A stretch of DNA of 33,163 bases from Armatimonadota bacterium (GTDB lineage Bacteria > Armatimonadota > Fimbriimonadia > Fimbriimonadales > Fimbriimonadaceae). Under the pieces are notes generated by a model. That model was not told the DNA's origin. It made no database searches and worked only from the letters and a program-made list of their open reading frames with translations. The translations under genes and the position numbers were made by a program. Every line of letters begins with the position of its first letter. Position 1 is the first letter of the stretch. Shown in pieces: positions 1-8,253 of this stretch. Where the stretch lies: positions 1 through 33,163 of the forward strand of contig JAGQUX010000027.1 of assembly GCA_020438215.1 (NCBI GenBank). The letters run 5' to 3'.

Positions 1-678
1 ACGCACATCACTGAAAATCGGTTTTCCCGCGCCTCCCATGAAAAAGAGCCGGCTTCCAGAAAGAGTTGCCCCCTTGATGGCATTGACCTCAGCATCGGAG
101 AGCCGCTCAGCCCCTTCCCCCAAGAAAATGAAATCCATATCCGCATAGCCGATGGATTTCGTTGGTGCCTCCCCAGGCTTGACATAAAAATCTTTGAATT
201 CCAGGTCACTCCAAGCTTTACCCGGGCCATCGGATTGCCGAATATCTAGGAATCCACCGGGGCTATCACTAATAATCGCGACATTCCACTTATTCGGGCG
301 ATTTCCGCTGTATAAGCTAATCGGAATGTATGGTGTTCGCGCTGGCGAATCGTAGCTGAGATTCCCATCCCCCCAGCCTTGGCTGGAGATGTTTAATTCG
401 AAAATTTTTTCAGATCCTTTCGGTAGTTGAACAGGGATCACAATTTTCTGCGTGGGAGATGTCCAAGTTAAGAACCCGGCATCGTCTTTGCCAAGCTCGT
501 TGGTAAGGCGCACTCGAACCGGGTTGATACGGAGTTCGGGCGAAGTCGTTTTCCAAGTGAATTCGTAGCCCATATCCACGAACTTCAAGTCGTTCTCTTG
601 AGCAAAAGATAAAGCCGCCAAGCCCATCAAACTTGCCGCTAAACCACATGCTCGAACCAAAAACTGCTTTGCCCTCAA
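1..678 (-). CDS. Exported protein of unknown function, C-terminus cut off by the window edge
   Basis: An open frame runs from a TTG at 678-676 to the left edge (226 codons, no stop), so the C-terminal part is missing. The start is chosen because AAGGGG lies about 9 nt upstream and because the first residues (MRAKQFLVRACGLAASLMGLAALSFAQ, given only as its class: basic n-region, hydrophobic core, SFAQ end) form a good Sec signal peptide. An in-frame TGA lies shortly upstream and no earlier ATG exists; a second TTG 24 nt downstream is possible. The mature part begins as a beta-rich domain (KFVDMGYEFTWK), and the last visible part (LSDAEVNAIKGATLSGSRLF) resembles the segment of glutamine-amidotransferase-like surface proteins that precedes a GG turn. 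That similarity is weak and I assign no function. It diverges from the small lipoprotein gene at 918 across 239 bp in which I see no clear element. Confidence 0.7.
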   Translation of the reverse strand, partial: MRAKQFLVRACGLAASLMGLAALSFAQENDLKFVDMGYEFTWKTTSPELRINPVRVRLTNELGKDDAGFLTWTSPTQKIVIPVQLPKGSEKIFELNISSQGWGDGNLSYDSPARTPYIPISLYSGNRPNKWNVAIISDSPGGFLDIRQSDGPGKAWSDLEFKDFYVKPGEAPTKSIGYADMDFIFLGEGAERLSDAEVNAIKGATLSGSRLFFMGGAGKPIFSDVR

Positions 679-917
679 AAACGATTGCCCCTTTTCCGTA
701 TTTCTATCACTTTTTCACACCAAATCGTTGCGTTCTCTGCGCATTTCAACAACTTTTTGCAACCGAAATTCCCGAATTTGCGTCTTTGGAGCTGAAGGAC
801 AACATATTTTGTTCCCTTGCATTTCTGCCAGGGTTCGCAGGGTATATTGCACTTCACTCTCAGAAAAGCTGGGAGAACAACCCAAATTCTCGAATTTGGT
901 GGAGGACTAACAAGAAC

Positions 918-1049
918 ATGAAAAAGTGGTTGATGATCGTTTTGACAATGACGATGGTTGGCGCAATGCTGACCGGTTGTGCAGCTAAAGCTGAAGAGGG
1001 CGGAGACACCCCAGCAGCAGCTGGTGCAGAAGACGGCTCCGGCGAGTAA
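918..1049 (+). CDS. Very small lipoprotein (43 aa)
   Basis: The 43-residue product starts at ATG 918, with GGTGGAGGAC at 898-907 as a strong ribosome-binding site. A longer open frame upstream lacks such a site and reads through obvious non-coding sequence, so the short start is preferred. The N-terminus is a classical lipoprotein signal: KK, a hydrophobic stretch, then the lipobox LTGC with the lipidated Cys at residue 21. The mature part is only about 23 residues, acidic and Ala/Gly-rich (AKAEEGGDTPAAAGAEDGSGE), with no fold expected. It could be a small envelope spacer, or a small lipoprotein of the kind that accompanies larger envelope complexes; no function can be read from it. It ends just before a perfect hairpin at 1075-1106. 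Confidence 0.72.
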   Translation: MKKWLMIVLTMTMVGAMLTGCAAKAEEGGDTPAAAGAEDGSGE

Positions 1050-1074
1050 TTTTTAGGCTCACATCGTCACGACC

Positions 1075-1106
1075 AATTGGGCTCGATCGTATGATTGAGC
1101 CCAATT
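1075..1106. terminator. Hairpin between convergent genes, likely shared terminator
   Basis: AATTGGGCTC (1075-1084) and GAGCCCAATT (1097-1106) are perfect inverted repeats. The stem can extend inward by GATC/GATT pairing (one G-T) to a 4-nt loop. It sits between the stops of the convergent small lipoprotein (1049) and nucleotidyltransferase (1121). Neither side has a long T run, so termination strength is uncertain. Confidence 0.6.
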
Positions 1107-1120
1107 ACATTTAACTCCGG

Positions 1121-2050
1121 CTATTCCAAGTCGCTGTATTTGATTTGATCGGCTAACGAGCCTGATGAAGATATCTCACCACCAAGCAAACACCCTTTGA
1201 TTGAGCCCGCAACTTTGATCTTCGCTCCCGGCAGGATAACGGAATCTTCAATCGAATCACATTCAACGGTTGCGCCATCCCCGACAACGACAACACCGTG
1301 TCGAGCACCATTCACTTGCGCCGAGTCGGCAATCAGGTGCTTTTCGCCTGCCAGCGAACGGCTCGTTTCAAGGAAAGAATCGAGCGTGCCCGTATCAAAC
1401 CAGTTCCCAACGTAGACACCTGCCAAAACAGTCTCCTCTCGATCCACAAGGAGTTGGATGGCATCAGTGATCTCGTATTCACCGCGCGCACTTGGCTTGA
1501 GATCATCGAGCACTCCCCAAATCGCAGGGCCAAAAACGTACATCCCCGCCATCGCGAGATTCGATTCGGGATTCTGCGGCTTCTCCACCAGCTTGATAAT
1601 GCGCTCACCATCTACATTCGCAACTCCAAACCGCCGCGGATCTTCCACTTCTTTGACGAGGTTCAGATTCGCGCAACCGGACTCTCGGAACCGATCAACG
1701 AACTTCTTGAGTGGTTGATCGTAAATCACATCGCCCAGATAGAGAACGAAGTCATCGCCGCCGACAAAATCTTTTGCGAAGCTCATTGCATTAGCCAAAC
1801 CAAGCGGCTGAGTCTGGCGGACATAGCTCAGCTTCACTCCGAACTCTGCACCATCCTTCAATGCCGCTCGCATTTCGTCTTCGTTTGCCCCGACTACGAC
1901 GCAAATCTCCTCAATCCCACAATCCTTGAGTTGATCAAAGGCATAGGCAAGCGTTGGGCGGTTAGCGATGGGAAGGAGTGGTTTGGCGATCGCCTTGGTG
2001 ACTGGAAAAAGGCGACTTCCCAATCCGGCGGCAAGGATAACTGCTTTCAT
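1121..2050 (-). CDS. Sugar-1-phosphate nucleotidyltransferase (RmlA/RfbA-like)
   Basis: A 309-residue nucleotidyltransferase that couples a sugar 1-phosphate to an NTP, most likely glucose 1-phosphate with dTTP, giving the first precursor of dTDP-rhamnose-type sugars in the cytoplasm. The start MKAVILAAGLGSRLFP at 2050 gives the family's exact N-terminus; the frame is open further upstream but that part overlaps the divergent gene. The signature loop GLGSRLFPVTKAIAKPLLPI is at residues 9-28, and the active-site region LYLGDVIYDQ, VEKPQNP and WFDTGTLDSF follow in order. The C-terminus is a short degenerate left-handed beta-helix (residues about 240-309), shorter than in the long-form RmlA proteins (about 350 residues). 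No other dTDP-sugar gene is nearby. Exact nucleotide and sugar specificity cannot be fixed from sequence. Only 40 bp separate its start from the divergent lipoprotein. Confidence 0.88.
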   Translation of the reverse strand: MKAVILAAGLGSRLFPVTKAIAKPLLPIANRPTLAYAFDQLKDCGIEEICVVVGANEDEMRAALKDGAEFGVKLSYVRQTQPLGLANAMSFAKDFVGGDDFVLYLGDVIYDQPLKKFVDRFRESGCANLNLVKEVEDPRRFGVANVDGERIIKLVEKPQNPESNLAMAGMYVFGPAIWGVLDDLKPSARGEYEITDAIQLLVDREETVLAGVYVGNWFDTGTLDSFLETSRSLAGEKHLIADSAQVNGARHGVVVVGDGATVECDSIEDSVILPGAKIKVAGSIKGCLLGGEISSSGSLADQIKYSDLE

Positions 2051-2090
2051 AACGGTGTGGTGCATCCAGAATACTTGGGCCTGCGGTACC

Positions 2091-3314
2091 ATGAACCTTG
2101 TGAAACGGATTTCACGCCCCCTGGCCCATTCCGGGCTGATATTCATGGTCGCTTGCGGATTGATGTGCTCCGGTTGCGGCAAAAAGGAAGCTGTGGTCTA
2201 TCCCGAGTTTGTTAAGGGGGAGATTGCACCGGCAACCAACGATCATCCTTTGCAAAAAGCGGGCCAGCAAGCCCTGAATGATGTCGGTGACCTTCGCACT
2301 CGAAGTAACTTCACACCAACTCTTCGTAGTCGTTTCATATCTCGACTGACTCCTAGCCTCAATTCTTTGATTTCAAACGCTGGTGATGGCATCCCATACA
2401 CACCCCGCGATCTTTATGAAGAAACAGAATGGCTTGAAGGGCTTTCCATCATCTCACGGGCGGCGGCAATGAAGATCGAAGACAGCATCAACGAAGGCTC
2501 CTGGGATACGGCGAACCGACTCGTCATTGGAGTGACTCAAGCCGGATATTCTTTGATGGAGGCGGACACACTCTACGCTGCGACAGGAATCGAAATGATT
2601 GAAACAGTGCGGGCCGCTTATGCCCCACACCTCAGCAAAGCGCCAGCGGGGATTCTGAGTCAACTTGCCACCTCACTCACCAATCTTGAGCGAGAGCGAC
2701 CACAAATGGAACTCCCAATCCGCAACGAGGCTCAAAACTTCGATTTTGCTGTGCAGTACATCCAAGATCAAATGATTGCGGGCAAGCTTGAGAACTTAGA
2801 ATCAACCTTTTTCAAGGGATCTCGCCCTGCGATTGACTACCTTAAGAACCTCCCCGAAGAAGAGCGACCTTCATATTTCGACAGGTTTCGAAGTGAGGGC
2901 GATGACTGGATCAAGCACTACTCTGATGCGGTCGTTCTCCCCCGATCACAGCGCACCGAATTTGAATTTGACCGCCGCGCCGACCGCCCTTGGAAGCGGT
3001 TTGCTTTCCAGGTCTATTCCGTCGTGGAAACTTACGTTGCGATGAACGATCGCCACAATGCGCGACAGCGATTATTTATCCTGACGGCGTACTCTTATGC
3101 CCAGTCCAAGGCGAAAGGCGAAGCCCCGCTTGATTTCAACAGCCTCCCCGAGGCAATCAGAATGGATCCGTATTCCGGGCAAGAATTCCCGTATCGCCGG
3201 GCTGGCAAGGACTTCCAAATCTATTCCGTTGGAGAAGATTTGCGCGATGATGGTGGCGAGTCCAATCAGTCCGGCCTGGAACCAGATTTGATGCTGGAAG
3301 GCGCGAGCTTCTAA
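2091..3314 (+). CDS. Large lipoprotein of unknown function with pseudopilin-like C-terminal motif
   Basis: A 407-residue protein starting at ATG 2091 (MNLVKRISRP). It has a hydrophobic signal followed by a lipobox-like GLMCSGC (the -3 Cys is atypical; Cys about residue 30), so it is probably membrane-anchored outside the cytoplasm. The body is mainly alpha-helical without recognised domain. The C-terminal part, residues about 359-389 (DPYSGQEFPYRR, then FQIYSVGEDLRDDGG), matches the ending DP..G..Y.Y...-Y.I.S.G.D..DDGG found in type II secretion pseudopilins and in many planctomycete/armatimonadete hypothetical proteins. Its own stop overlaps the stop of the convergent cyclase gene by 4 nt (CTAA). 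It may share a promoter region with the divergent nucleotidyltransferase. Function unknown. Confidence 0.8.
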   Translation: MNLVKRISRPLAHSGLIFMVACGLMCSGCGKKEAVVYPEFVKGEIAPATNDHPLQKAGQQALNDVGDLRTRSNFTPTLRSRFISRLTPSLNSLISNAGDGIPYTPRDLYEETEWLEGLSIISRAAAMKIEDSINEGSWDTANRLVIGVTQAGYSLMEADTLYAATGIEMIETVRAAYAPHLSKAPAGILSQLATSLTNLERERPQMELPIRNEAQNFDFAVQYIQDQMIAGKLENLESTFFKGSRPAIDYLKNLPEEERPSYFDRFRSEGDDWIKHYSDAVVLPRSQRTEFEFDRRADRPWKRFAFQVYSVVETYVAMNDRHNARQRLFILTAYSYAQSKAKGEAPLDFNSLPEAIRMDPYSGQEFPYRRAGKDFQIYSVGEDLRDDGGESNQSGLEPDLMLEGASF

Positions 3315-4573
3315 CCTGCTGGAGTTTCTGCCGCACCTGCCGGTTGCGGCAGAACGCGCTTGCGTGGTCGCCAAATTGCGACCTCAAAATCTTCAACCGT
3401 GATGCGTTCTTCACTCACCGCACCAAGACCACCAAGGTAAGTCGCAGTCGTGGAGCTCACGCCGAGTCCACCAACGGGAGATTCGTGTTGAATATGGGCG
3501 GCCACATCGATGACGTGGGCAAAGTTGACGTTCTTGGCTTCTTGCCCGGGTGCCAAAACGTTTCCTGTGTGAACTCCTGCCCGCAGTTCGATCTCGTCAT
3601 CCAGCTTATTGCGGAATGCATTGAACTCGAAAAGCCCGCCCTGGATCGCCTTGCCCGCCTGGAACGCCTTGCGAGGGTCTTCAAACACTCCAATGACGCC
3701 ATCACCAGCGGTCGAGTGAATTTCTCCGCCATTCCGCTTGACAATCGACTCGATATAGCGGTGATACTCGTTGAATGTGAATTCCAAATTGAGCGGATCA
3801 GCTTTCGTTTTCATGCGCGTAGAGCCAACAACATCCACGCTCAAATAAGTCACAAACCGCTCATCAGATTTGAGCTTGGTCTGAATATCAACGAGTTGCT
3901 CCAGCAAAATCTGCCGGTCTGCGGCGGGATCGATCATGCCCAGGCGCTTGCGATTTTTACGGAAAAGCGCATGTCCAACCCCACCTATTGCTGCACCAAC
4001 AAACAGTGCCGCTAGAAACTGACCCGGCCCACTTCCAGTGATGTCTGCATTCGGCATCATGAGCCCTTGAATGAACCCCAGCAAAGCTAGGCTCAATTGG
4101 CTTGCACCGCCAGCGAGTGCACCGATAGCAATCGCCCACTTGGTTTCCCGGGCGCTGATTGCATTCCAACCCGCCAGCCCAGCAAAGATCACCGAGAAAA
4201 TCGAGAAAAAGCCGGCATCACCTGTTTGGATAGCACCGCTCAGGAATGAAGTCACCCCAATACAAAGCCCGAGCATCGAGCCTGCAACAAGTTTGCGTGT
4301 GTTCGGATCGAAAGAAAGATACGAAGTCCGCATATGCGAGAAAATGGACTTCTTACCTTGCTTTTCAGGAAGAGTGCGGACGACTAAGCGGACATAGTCC
4401 AACGGGGCTCCGGTCGCTTCTGCAACCGCAACAATCGCTTCGTCATCAAGTTCGCCTCCCGTTTGTTCACGCAATCGAGTGGCAAGGACGAGCATTTCTT
4501 GAATTTCGTCCTCCGACAAGCCCTCACTCGTCGGATTCCGTTGCTCTAACAGTTCTTCTTGCACCGAACTCAA
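3311..4573 (-). CDS. Membrane-anchored class III adenylate/guanylate cyclase
   Basis: A 420-residue protein. Residues 15-70 form a soluble helical domain (LSEDEIQEMLVLATRL, then DEAIVAVAEATGAPLDYV), a common N-terminal module of membrane proteins of unclear role. Four hydrophobic segments follow at about 94-115, 122-141, 145-170 and 186-204. The class III nucleotidyl cyclase domain spans about 240-400: SVDVVGST holds the first metal-binding Asp (247), and GGEIHSTAGDGVIGVF the second (291). It should make cAMP (or cGMP) at the inner face of the membrane. The start is a TTG at 4573; an in-frame TAG lies just upstream and no ATG precedes it, so this start is supported by exclusion rather than by a ribosome-binding site. 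The TTG lies at the edge of an inverted repeat (4561-4598). It is the last gene of the mutS2-cdd-lipoprotein cluster and overlaps the convergent lipoprotein stop. Confidence 0.85.
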   Translation of the reverse strand: MSSVQEELLEQRNPTSEGLSEDEIQEMLVLATRLREQTGGELDDEAIVAVAEATGAPLDYVRLVVRTLPEKQGKKSIFSHMRTSYLSFDPNTRKLVAGSMLGLCIGVTSFLSGAIQTGDAGFFSIFSVIFAGLAGWNAISARETKWAIAIGALAGGASQLSLALLGFIQGLMMPNADITGSGPGQFLAALFVGAAIGGVGHALFRKNRKRLGMIDPAADRQILLEQLVDIQTKLKSDERFVTYLSVDVVGSTRMKTKADPLNLEFTFNEYHRYIESIVKRNGGEIHSTAGDGVIGVFEDPRKAFQAGKAIQGGLFEFNAFRNKLDDEIELRAGVHTGNVLAPGQEAKNVNFAHVIDVAAHIQHESPVGGLGVSSTTATYLGGLGAVSEERITVEDFEVAIWRPRKRVLPQPAGAAETPAG

Positions 4574-4598
4574 TCTATTGTACTAGCGAGTTCGGTGC
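4561..4598 (-). promoter_or_regulatory. Inverted repeat around the cyclase TTG start
   Basis: GCACCGAACTC (4561-4571) and GAGTTCGGTGC (4588-4598) are perfect 11-nt inverted repeats with a 16-nt spacer. In the minus-strand transcript the TTG start (4573-4571) straddles the loop/stem border and codons 2-5 are in the stem. It may control cyclase translation or be a protein-binding dyad. There is no T run, so it is not a usual terminator. Confidence 0.45.
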
Positions 4599-4623
4599 CA
4601 AGTTTCGTTCATTTTGAATATGC

Positions 4624-5424
4624 CTAGATCGTACAGCCGTCTGGCGGTGGTGGAGGGCCATCCACCTGTTGCGGAATGATGATGTTTCCAGAAAGTCCGA
4701 CCGTTCCTCCGCTGACCAATGCTGGAAGCGGCACTCGGCAAACCGCACTCCCAGTTGAGTAGTTTTTGCCAAGGTATTTCATTGCCGCATGGTATTCGGT
4801 AGGAATCGTGTTCGATCGAATTGTGAGCTTAGTGGCGGTTGTCGGGACAGTTGCGGTGAAGGTTCCGTTGGCGAGTGTCAGCGCACCACCAACCAAAATG
4901 CCGTTGTTGTCGTAGCATTCGACGAGAAGGAAAGAAAGCCCGGTCGTACCGTTTGAGGAAATCACTTTTCCGCTGACTTTTGCCGTCGATGTCACCGTGT
5001 TCGGCACATAGCAAGTCACTGATTTCGTGATCGGAGTTGTAATCACAGTGACCGTTGCTGAAACTGTGAAGGTTTGCGTCGTTGTTCCTGTCACGATCAA
5101 CTGACCAGAAGTATTGATCGTTGCCGCGCCTGCCCCGCCTCCCGACAAAGTGAAGTTGCTGGCAACAAGAGGTGTTCGATTTCCAACACCATCGTAGTTT
5201 GCAAAAACCACTTGGTATGTTTGCCCAACTTCCAAGTTCATGGAGTTGACAATCACACCAAATGAGTTGATGATTTCGATGTATTGACCTGCGGTCGGAA
5301 TAACGCCGAGGTTGTTGCCTCCGCCGCCTCCACCGCCACCGGTTCCGCCGCCGCCACAACCGAGAGTTATGGCGAGAAGGGCGAACAACGACGCCCAAGC
5401 TCCAAAATTGAAAACTTTCTTCAC
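4624..5424 (-). CDS. Lipoprotein with poly-Gly linker and two Ig-like domains
   Basis: A 266-residue protein starting at GTG 5424, with AGGA 7 nt upstream. The signal MKKVFNFGAWASLFALLAITLGC ends in a lipobox-like TLGC, followed by a run of about a dozen Gly that acts as flexible tether. Residues about 45-130 look like a bacterial Ig-like domain (SGGGAGAATINTSGQLIVTG is a Big-type strand pattern), and residues about 150-230 (AKVSGKVISSNGTTGLSFLL, GTFTATVPTTATKLTI) resemble a carboxypeptidase-regulatory-like beta-sandwich. The end is Pro-rich (PPPPP). It is probably a surface or periplasmic lipoprotein; no enzymatic motif is seen. It lies 12 nt downstream of cdd and is probably co-transcribed with it, which is co-location rather than evidence of shared function. 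Confidence 0.8.
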   Translation of the reverse strand: MKKVFNFGAWASLFALLAITLGCGGGGTGGGGGGGGNNLGVIPTAGQYIEIINSFGVIVNSMNLEVGQTYQVVFANYDGVGNRTPLVASNFTLSGGGAGAATINTSGQLIVTGTTTQTFTVSATVTVITTPITKSVTCYVPNTVTSTAKVSGKVISSNGTTGLSFLLVECYDNNGILVGGALTLANGTFTATVPTTATKLTIRSNTIPTEYHAAMKYLGKNYSTGSAVCRVPLPALVSGGTVGLSGNIIIPQQVDGPPPPPDGCTI

Positions 5425-5436
5425 TCTTGTTTCCTA

Positions 5437-5829
5437 CTACTTTTTGATGTCCGATTGAAAAGGTGCCGGGCAGAGTTCGCTCAAGCGATAACTATCCGTA
5501 TCTCCGTCTTCGTTCGCACAAATCACCCAAACATTCGATGGGACTGGCGCAAATTCTAGCAGAGACTGCCGACACATTCCGCAGGGAGTTCCCCCATCGG
5601 CAGTAACGACAACGACTTCTTGAATTTCCTGACAGCCAGCGGCCACCATTTGGGCAAGAGCCGATCTCTCCGCGCACATCGTCAAACCGTACGAAACGTT
5701 CTCCACGTTGCATCCGGTATAGACCTTTCCATCTGCGCCAAGAATTGCGGCTCCCACGCGATAGACGCTGTACGGCGCGTAAGCGTTCGCACGCACATCG
5801 CGTGCAGCTTTCAAAAGTCGTTCATCCAT
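5437..5829 (-). CDS. cdd: Cytidine deaminase
   Basis: A 130-residue homotetramer-type cytidine deaminase converting cytidine and deoxycytidine to the uridine forms in pyrimidine salvage. Zinc site and catalytic residues are complete: CAER (Cys52, Glu54) and PCGMC (Cys83, Cys86). The substrate-binding stretch GCNVENVSYGLT lies just before. Length is typical of the small Cdd class. The start at 5829 has AGGAG six nt upstream. It begins 9 nt after the mutS2 stop, so the two are probably one transcript. Confidence 0.95.
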   Translation of the reverse strand: MDERLLKAARDVRANAYAPYSVYRVGAAILGADGKVYTGCNVENVSYGLTMCAERSALAQMVAAGCQEIQEVVVVTADGGTPCGMCRQSLLEFAPVPSNVWVICANEDGDTDSYRLSELCPAPFQSDIKK

Positions 5830-5838
5830 GAATTTCTC

Positions 5839-8187
5839 CTATTTTATCAGCGCAATCGTTACGCCGTGCCCGCCTTGTTCCGCATCGGCAAGTTGAAACG
5901 ATTTGATGCTCTTATGACGCCGCAAAAGATCGTGAGTGACATTCCGCAGAACACCCTCGCCTTTACCGTGAACAATCCGGACACTTGTTGCCCCACCGAG
6001 GATCGCTTCATCCAGAAAACGCTCAAGTTCATCGGCGGCATCTTCCGCCCCAAAGTGTCGCAGGTGAACTTCGCGGGACATTTTCTGCGCCTTATCCCGC
6101 ACAAGTCCAGCGGATTGCCGAGTCGCTTTCTTCGGTTCTGGCTTTGCCGGTGCTTCAATGGCAAGCAAATTCTTCAGCGGTTGTTCTGTCCGCATCTTCC
6201 CGATCAGCACCATCACTTTCTTTCCGCGCGGATCTTCCAGCAAAACTCCATCCGTTTTTAGATTCAAAACACGCACTTTTGTGCCTTTGATGAGCGGGAT
6301 TTCTTTCGACTCAGACTTGGGTTTTTCCTTCGGGCGCATGTCTTTGGAGAACGACTCTCCAACCGACTGTAAATCTTTGAGCCGCTGCCGAGCTTTATCC
6401 CGCCCTTGCTGAGTGGGATTCTTGCGGAGTTCTTCAAACGTTTCCGCCGTCTCAATCCTGATTTGACGGAGCAGTTCATCCAGTTCTTCTGATGCGCGTT
6501 TACGGATTTTCAGCCTCTCGGATTCTGCCTTTTCGAGCTTCTCTTCCATATCGGCACGGAGCTCTTCTAGCTCAGAGGAAAGCTGGTCGGCTCGACTCTG
6601 AGCGCGCGTCGCTTGTTTCTGCGCGACTTCCAGTTTCTCAATCATGCGGGCGATGTCTTGCTCCGACTGAGAGAATCCTTCTTCTGCCGCGCCGATCACA
6701 TGATCGGGAATGCCGTATCGCTTAGCAATTTTCAGCGCGTGACTGCTTCCCGGCGTCCCCATTTGAAATTTGTAGGTGGGCTGGAGTGACTTGACGTCGA
6801 ATTCCACACTCGCATTGACAAAGCCTGGCTGGTTACTCGCAAAAACTTTGAGTTCACCGTAGTGAGAACTTGCCATTACCACCGCTCCGCAACTCTGTAA
6901 CTCGGTCAGGATTGCCCGCGCTAATGCCGCACCTTCGGTTGGATCGGTGCCCGCCCCTGCCTCATCGAGCAACACGAGGCCACCGCGTTCAATGCCATTC
7001 AGCGCCGCGGAAATGTTTTTGATATGCCCGCTGAAGGTGGAAAGGCTCTGCTGAAGCGACTGTTCATCGCCGATGTCCGCCCAAATCTGCGGGAAGAATC
7101 CGATCTTCACAACCTTCGCCGGGAGCATCATGCCGCATTGGTGCATCGCCAAATAAAGCCCGACGGTCTTCATGCTGACGGTTTTCCCGCCTGTGTTCGG
7201 TCCGGTAATGAGAAGCCCTTGCACTTCCCCACCCAGATTCAGACTGAGTGGTACGGCGATCTTCGGATCAAGGAGCGGATGCCGACCATCGCGAATCTCG
7301 ATGGTTGCAAAGTCTGCTGGTTCAGGGAGACAACAACCTGTTTCTCGCCCTAATCGAACTCGTGCGAATATCAAGTCGATTCGCCCGGCAGCCTCTAACC
7401 CCGCAATGATCTCCTGCGCGTGATCGCCGCACCAAGCACTCAACTCGGCAATCACTCGCTCAACTTCGGCTTTTTCTGCCGCTTCCGCCTCGCGCAGCTG
7501 GTTCCCGGCGGCAACAACATCTTCTGGCTCTAGAAAAATCGTCTGACCACTCGCGCTGGAATCATGGACAATCCCACGAATCTTCCCCCGATTCTCCGCT
7601 TTCAGCGGAACAACGTGGCGTCCATTGCGCTGAGTCGTCACCGTATCGCTCAGCAAATCTCTAAATCGCCCTGACGTGTACGCCTGAATACGGCTCAAAA
7701 CCAACTTTTCCGCGCGGAGTTTCTTGCTTCGAGCCTCCGCCAGAGCAGGGCTCGCAGAATCTAACACGAACCCATCCATGTCCACGGATATCTGGATGCG
7801 ATTGCGGAGATCAGGAAGTTCGGGCATCGCATCCGAAATTTCAATCAAGCCCGGAGCACTCGATTCTCGCTCTAAGAGAGAACTTCGCACCCGCTCAAAG
7901 ACATAAAGGCTTTGTCCGACTTTGGCAAGCTCCCCCGGATCCATTGCTCGCCCCTTCGCGGCAAGCTTGAGTGCGCCGTCCACTTGGTAGACCCCGCGCA
8001 AGCTGGGAAGTTCATGCCCCGCCAGATCAAAAGCCTCTCGGGTGAGCGATTGCTCGTGCTGAACTTCAGCTTCGTCAAAGATCGGAAGGCACGAAAGAGC
8101 CGCTGATCGAGCAAGTTCATTTTCGCAATGATCAGCCAGCATCTCCTGAATTCGGGAGAACTCCAGAACTTTAAGGGCGTGCACCAT
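5839..8187 (-). CDS. mutS2: MutS2 family ATPase/endonuclease
   Basis: A 782-residue protein of full family length. It has the MutS-like core and clamp, then the ABC-type ATPase with Walker A GPNTGGKTVSMK (329-340) and Walker B LVLLDEAGAGTDPTEG, a long coiled coil at about 500-580 (the Lys/Glu-rich stretch), and a C-terminal Smr nuclease domain with the VRIVHGKGEGVLR signature. It lacks the N-terminal mismatch-recognition domain of MutS, as the family does. Known members suppress homologous recombination by cutting branched intermediates, and in Bacillus also act in splitting collided ribosomes; which role applies here is open. It heads the cluster with cdd and lies 66 bp from a divergent gene. 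Confidence 0.95.
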   Translation of the reverse strand: MVHALKVLEFSRIQEMLADHCENELARSAALSCLPIFDEAEVQHEQSLTREAFDLAGHELPSLRGVYQVDGALKLAAKGRAMDPGELAKVGQSLYVFERVRSSLLERESSAPGLIEISDAMPELPDLRNRIQISVDMDGFVLDSASPALAEARSKKLRAEKLVLSRIQAYTSGRFRDLLSDTVTTQRNGRHVVPLKAENRGKIRGIVHDSSASGQTIFLEPEDVVAAGNQLREAEAAEKAEVERVIAELSAWCGDHAQEIIAGLEAAGRIDLIFARVRLGRETGCCLPEPADFATIEIRDGRHPLLDPKIAVPLSLNLGGEVQGLLITGPNTGGKTVSMKTVGLYLAMHQCGMMLPAKVVKIGFFPQIWADIGDEQSLQQSLSTFSGHIKNISAALNGIERGGLVLLDEAGAGTDPTEGAALARAILTELQSCGAVVMASSHYGELKVFASNQPGFVNASVEFDVKSLQPTYKFQMGTPGSSHALKIAKRYGIPDHVIGAAEEGFSQSEQDIARMIEKLEVAQKQATRAQSRADQLSSELEELRADMEEKLEKAESERLKIRKRASEELDELLRQIRIETAETFEELRKNPTQQGRDKARQRLKDLQSVGESFSKDMRPKEKPKSESKEIPLIKGTKVRVLNLKTDGVLLEDPRGKKVMVLIGKMRTEQPLKNLLAIEAPAKPEPKKATRQSAGLVRDKAQKMSREVHLRHFGAEDAADELERFLDEAILGGATSVRIVHGKGEGVLRNVTHDLLRRHKSIKSFQLADAEQGGHGVTIALIK

Positions 8188-8253
8188 TTGTCATTGTGAC
8201 AGTCAAGCCTCATCTAGCCTAGAAAAAGGGCCATGCTCAATACGGCGTAAAAT

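Noticed and set aside
1298-2215. 305-residue plus-strand open frame
   Set aside because: Antisense to the nucleotidyltransferase, no homology-like pattern.
5284-5380. Phase-variable repeat in the Gly-rich lipoprotein
   Set aside because: The Gly run uses mixed codons with no long perfect repeat unit, so slippage is not expected.
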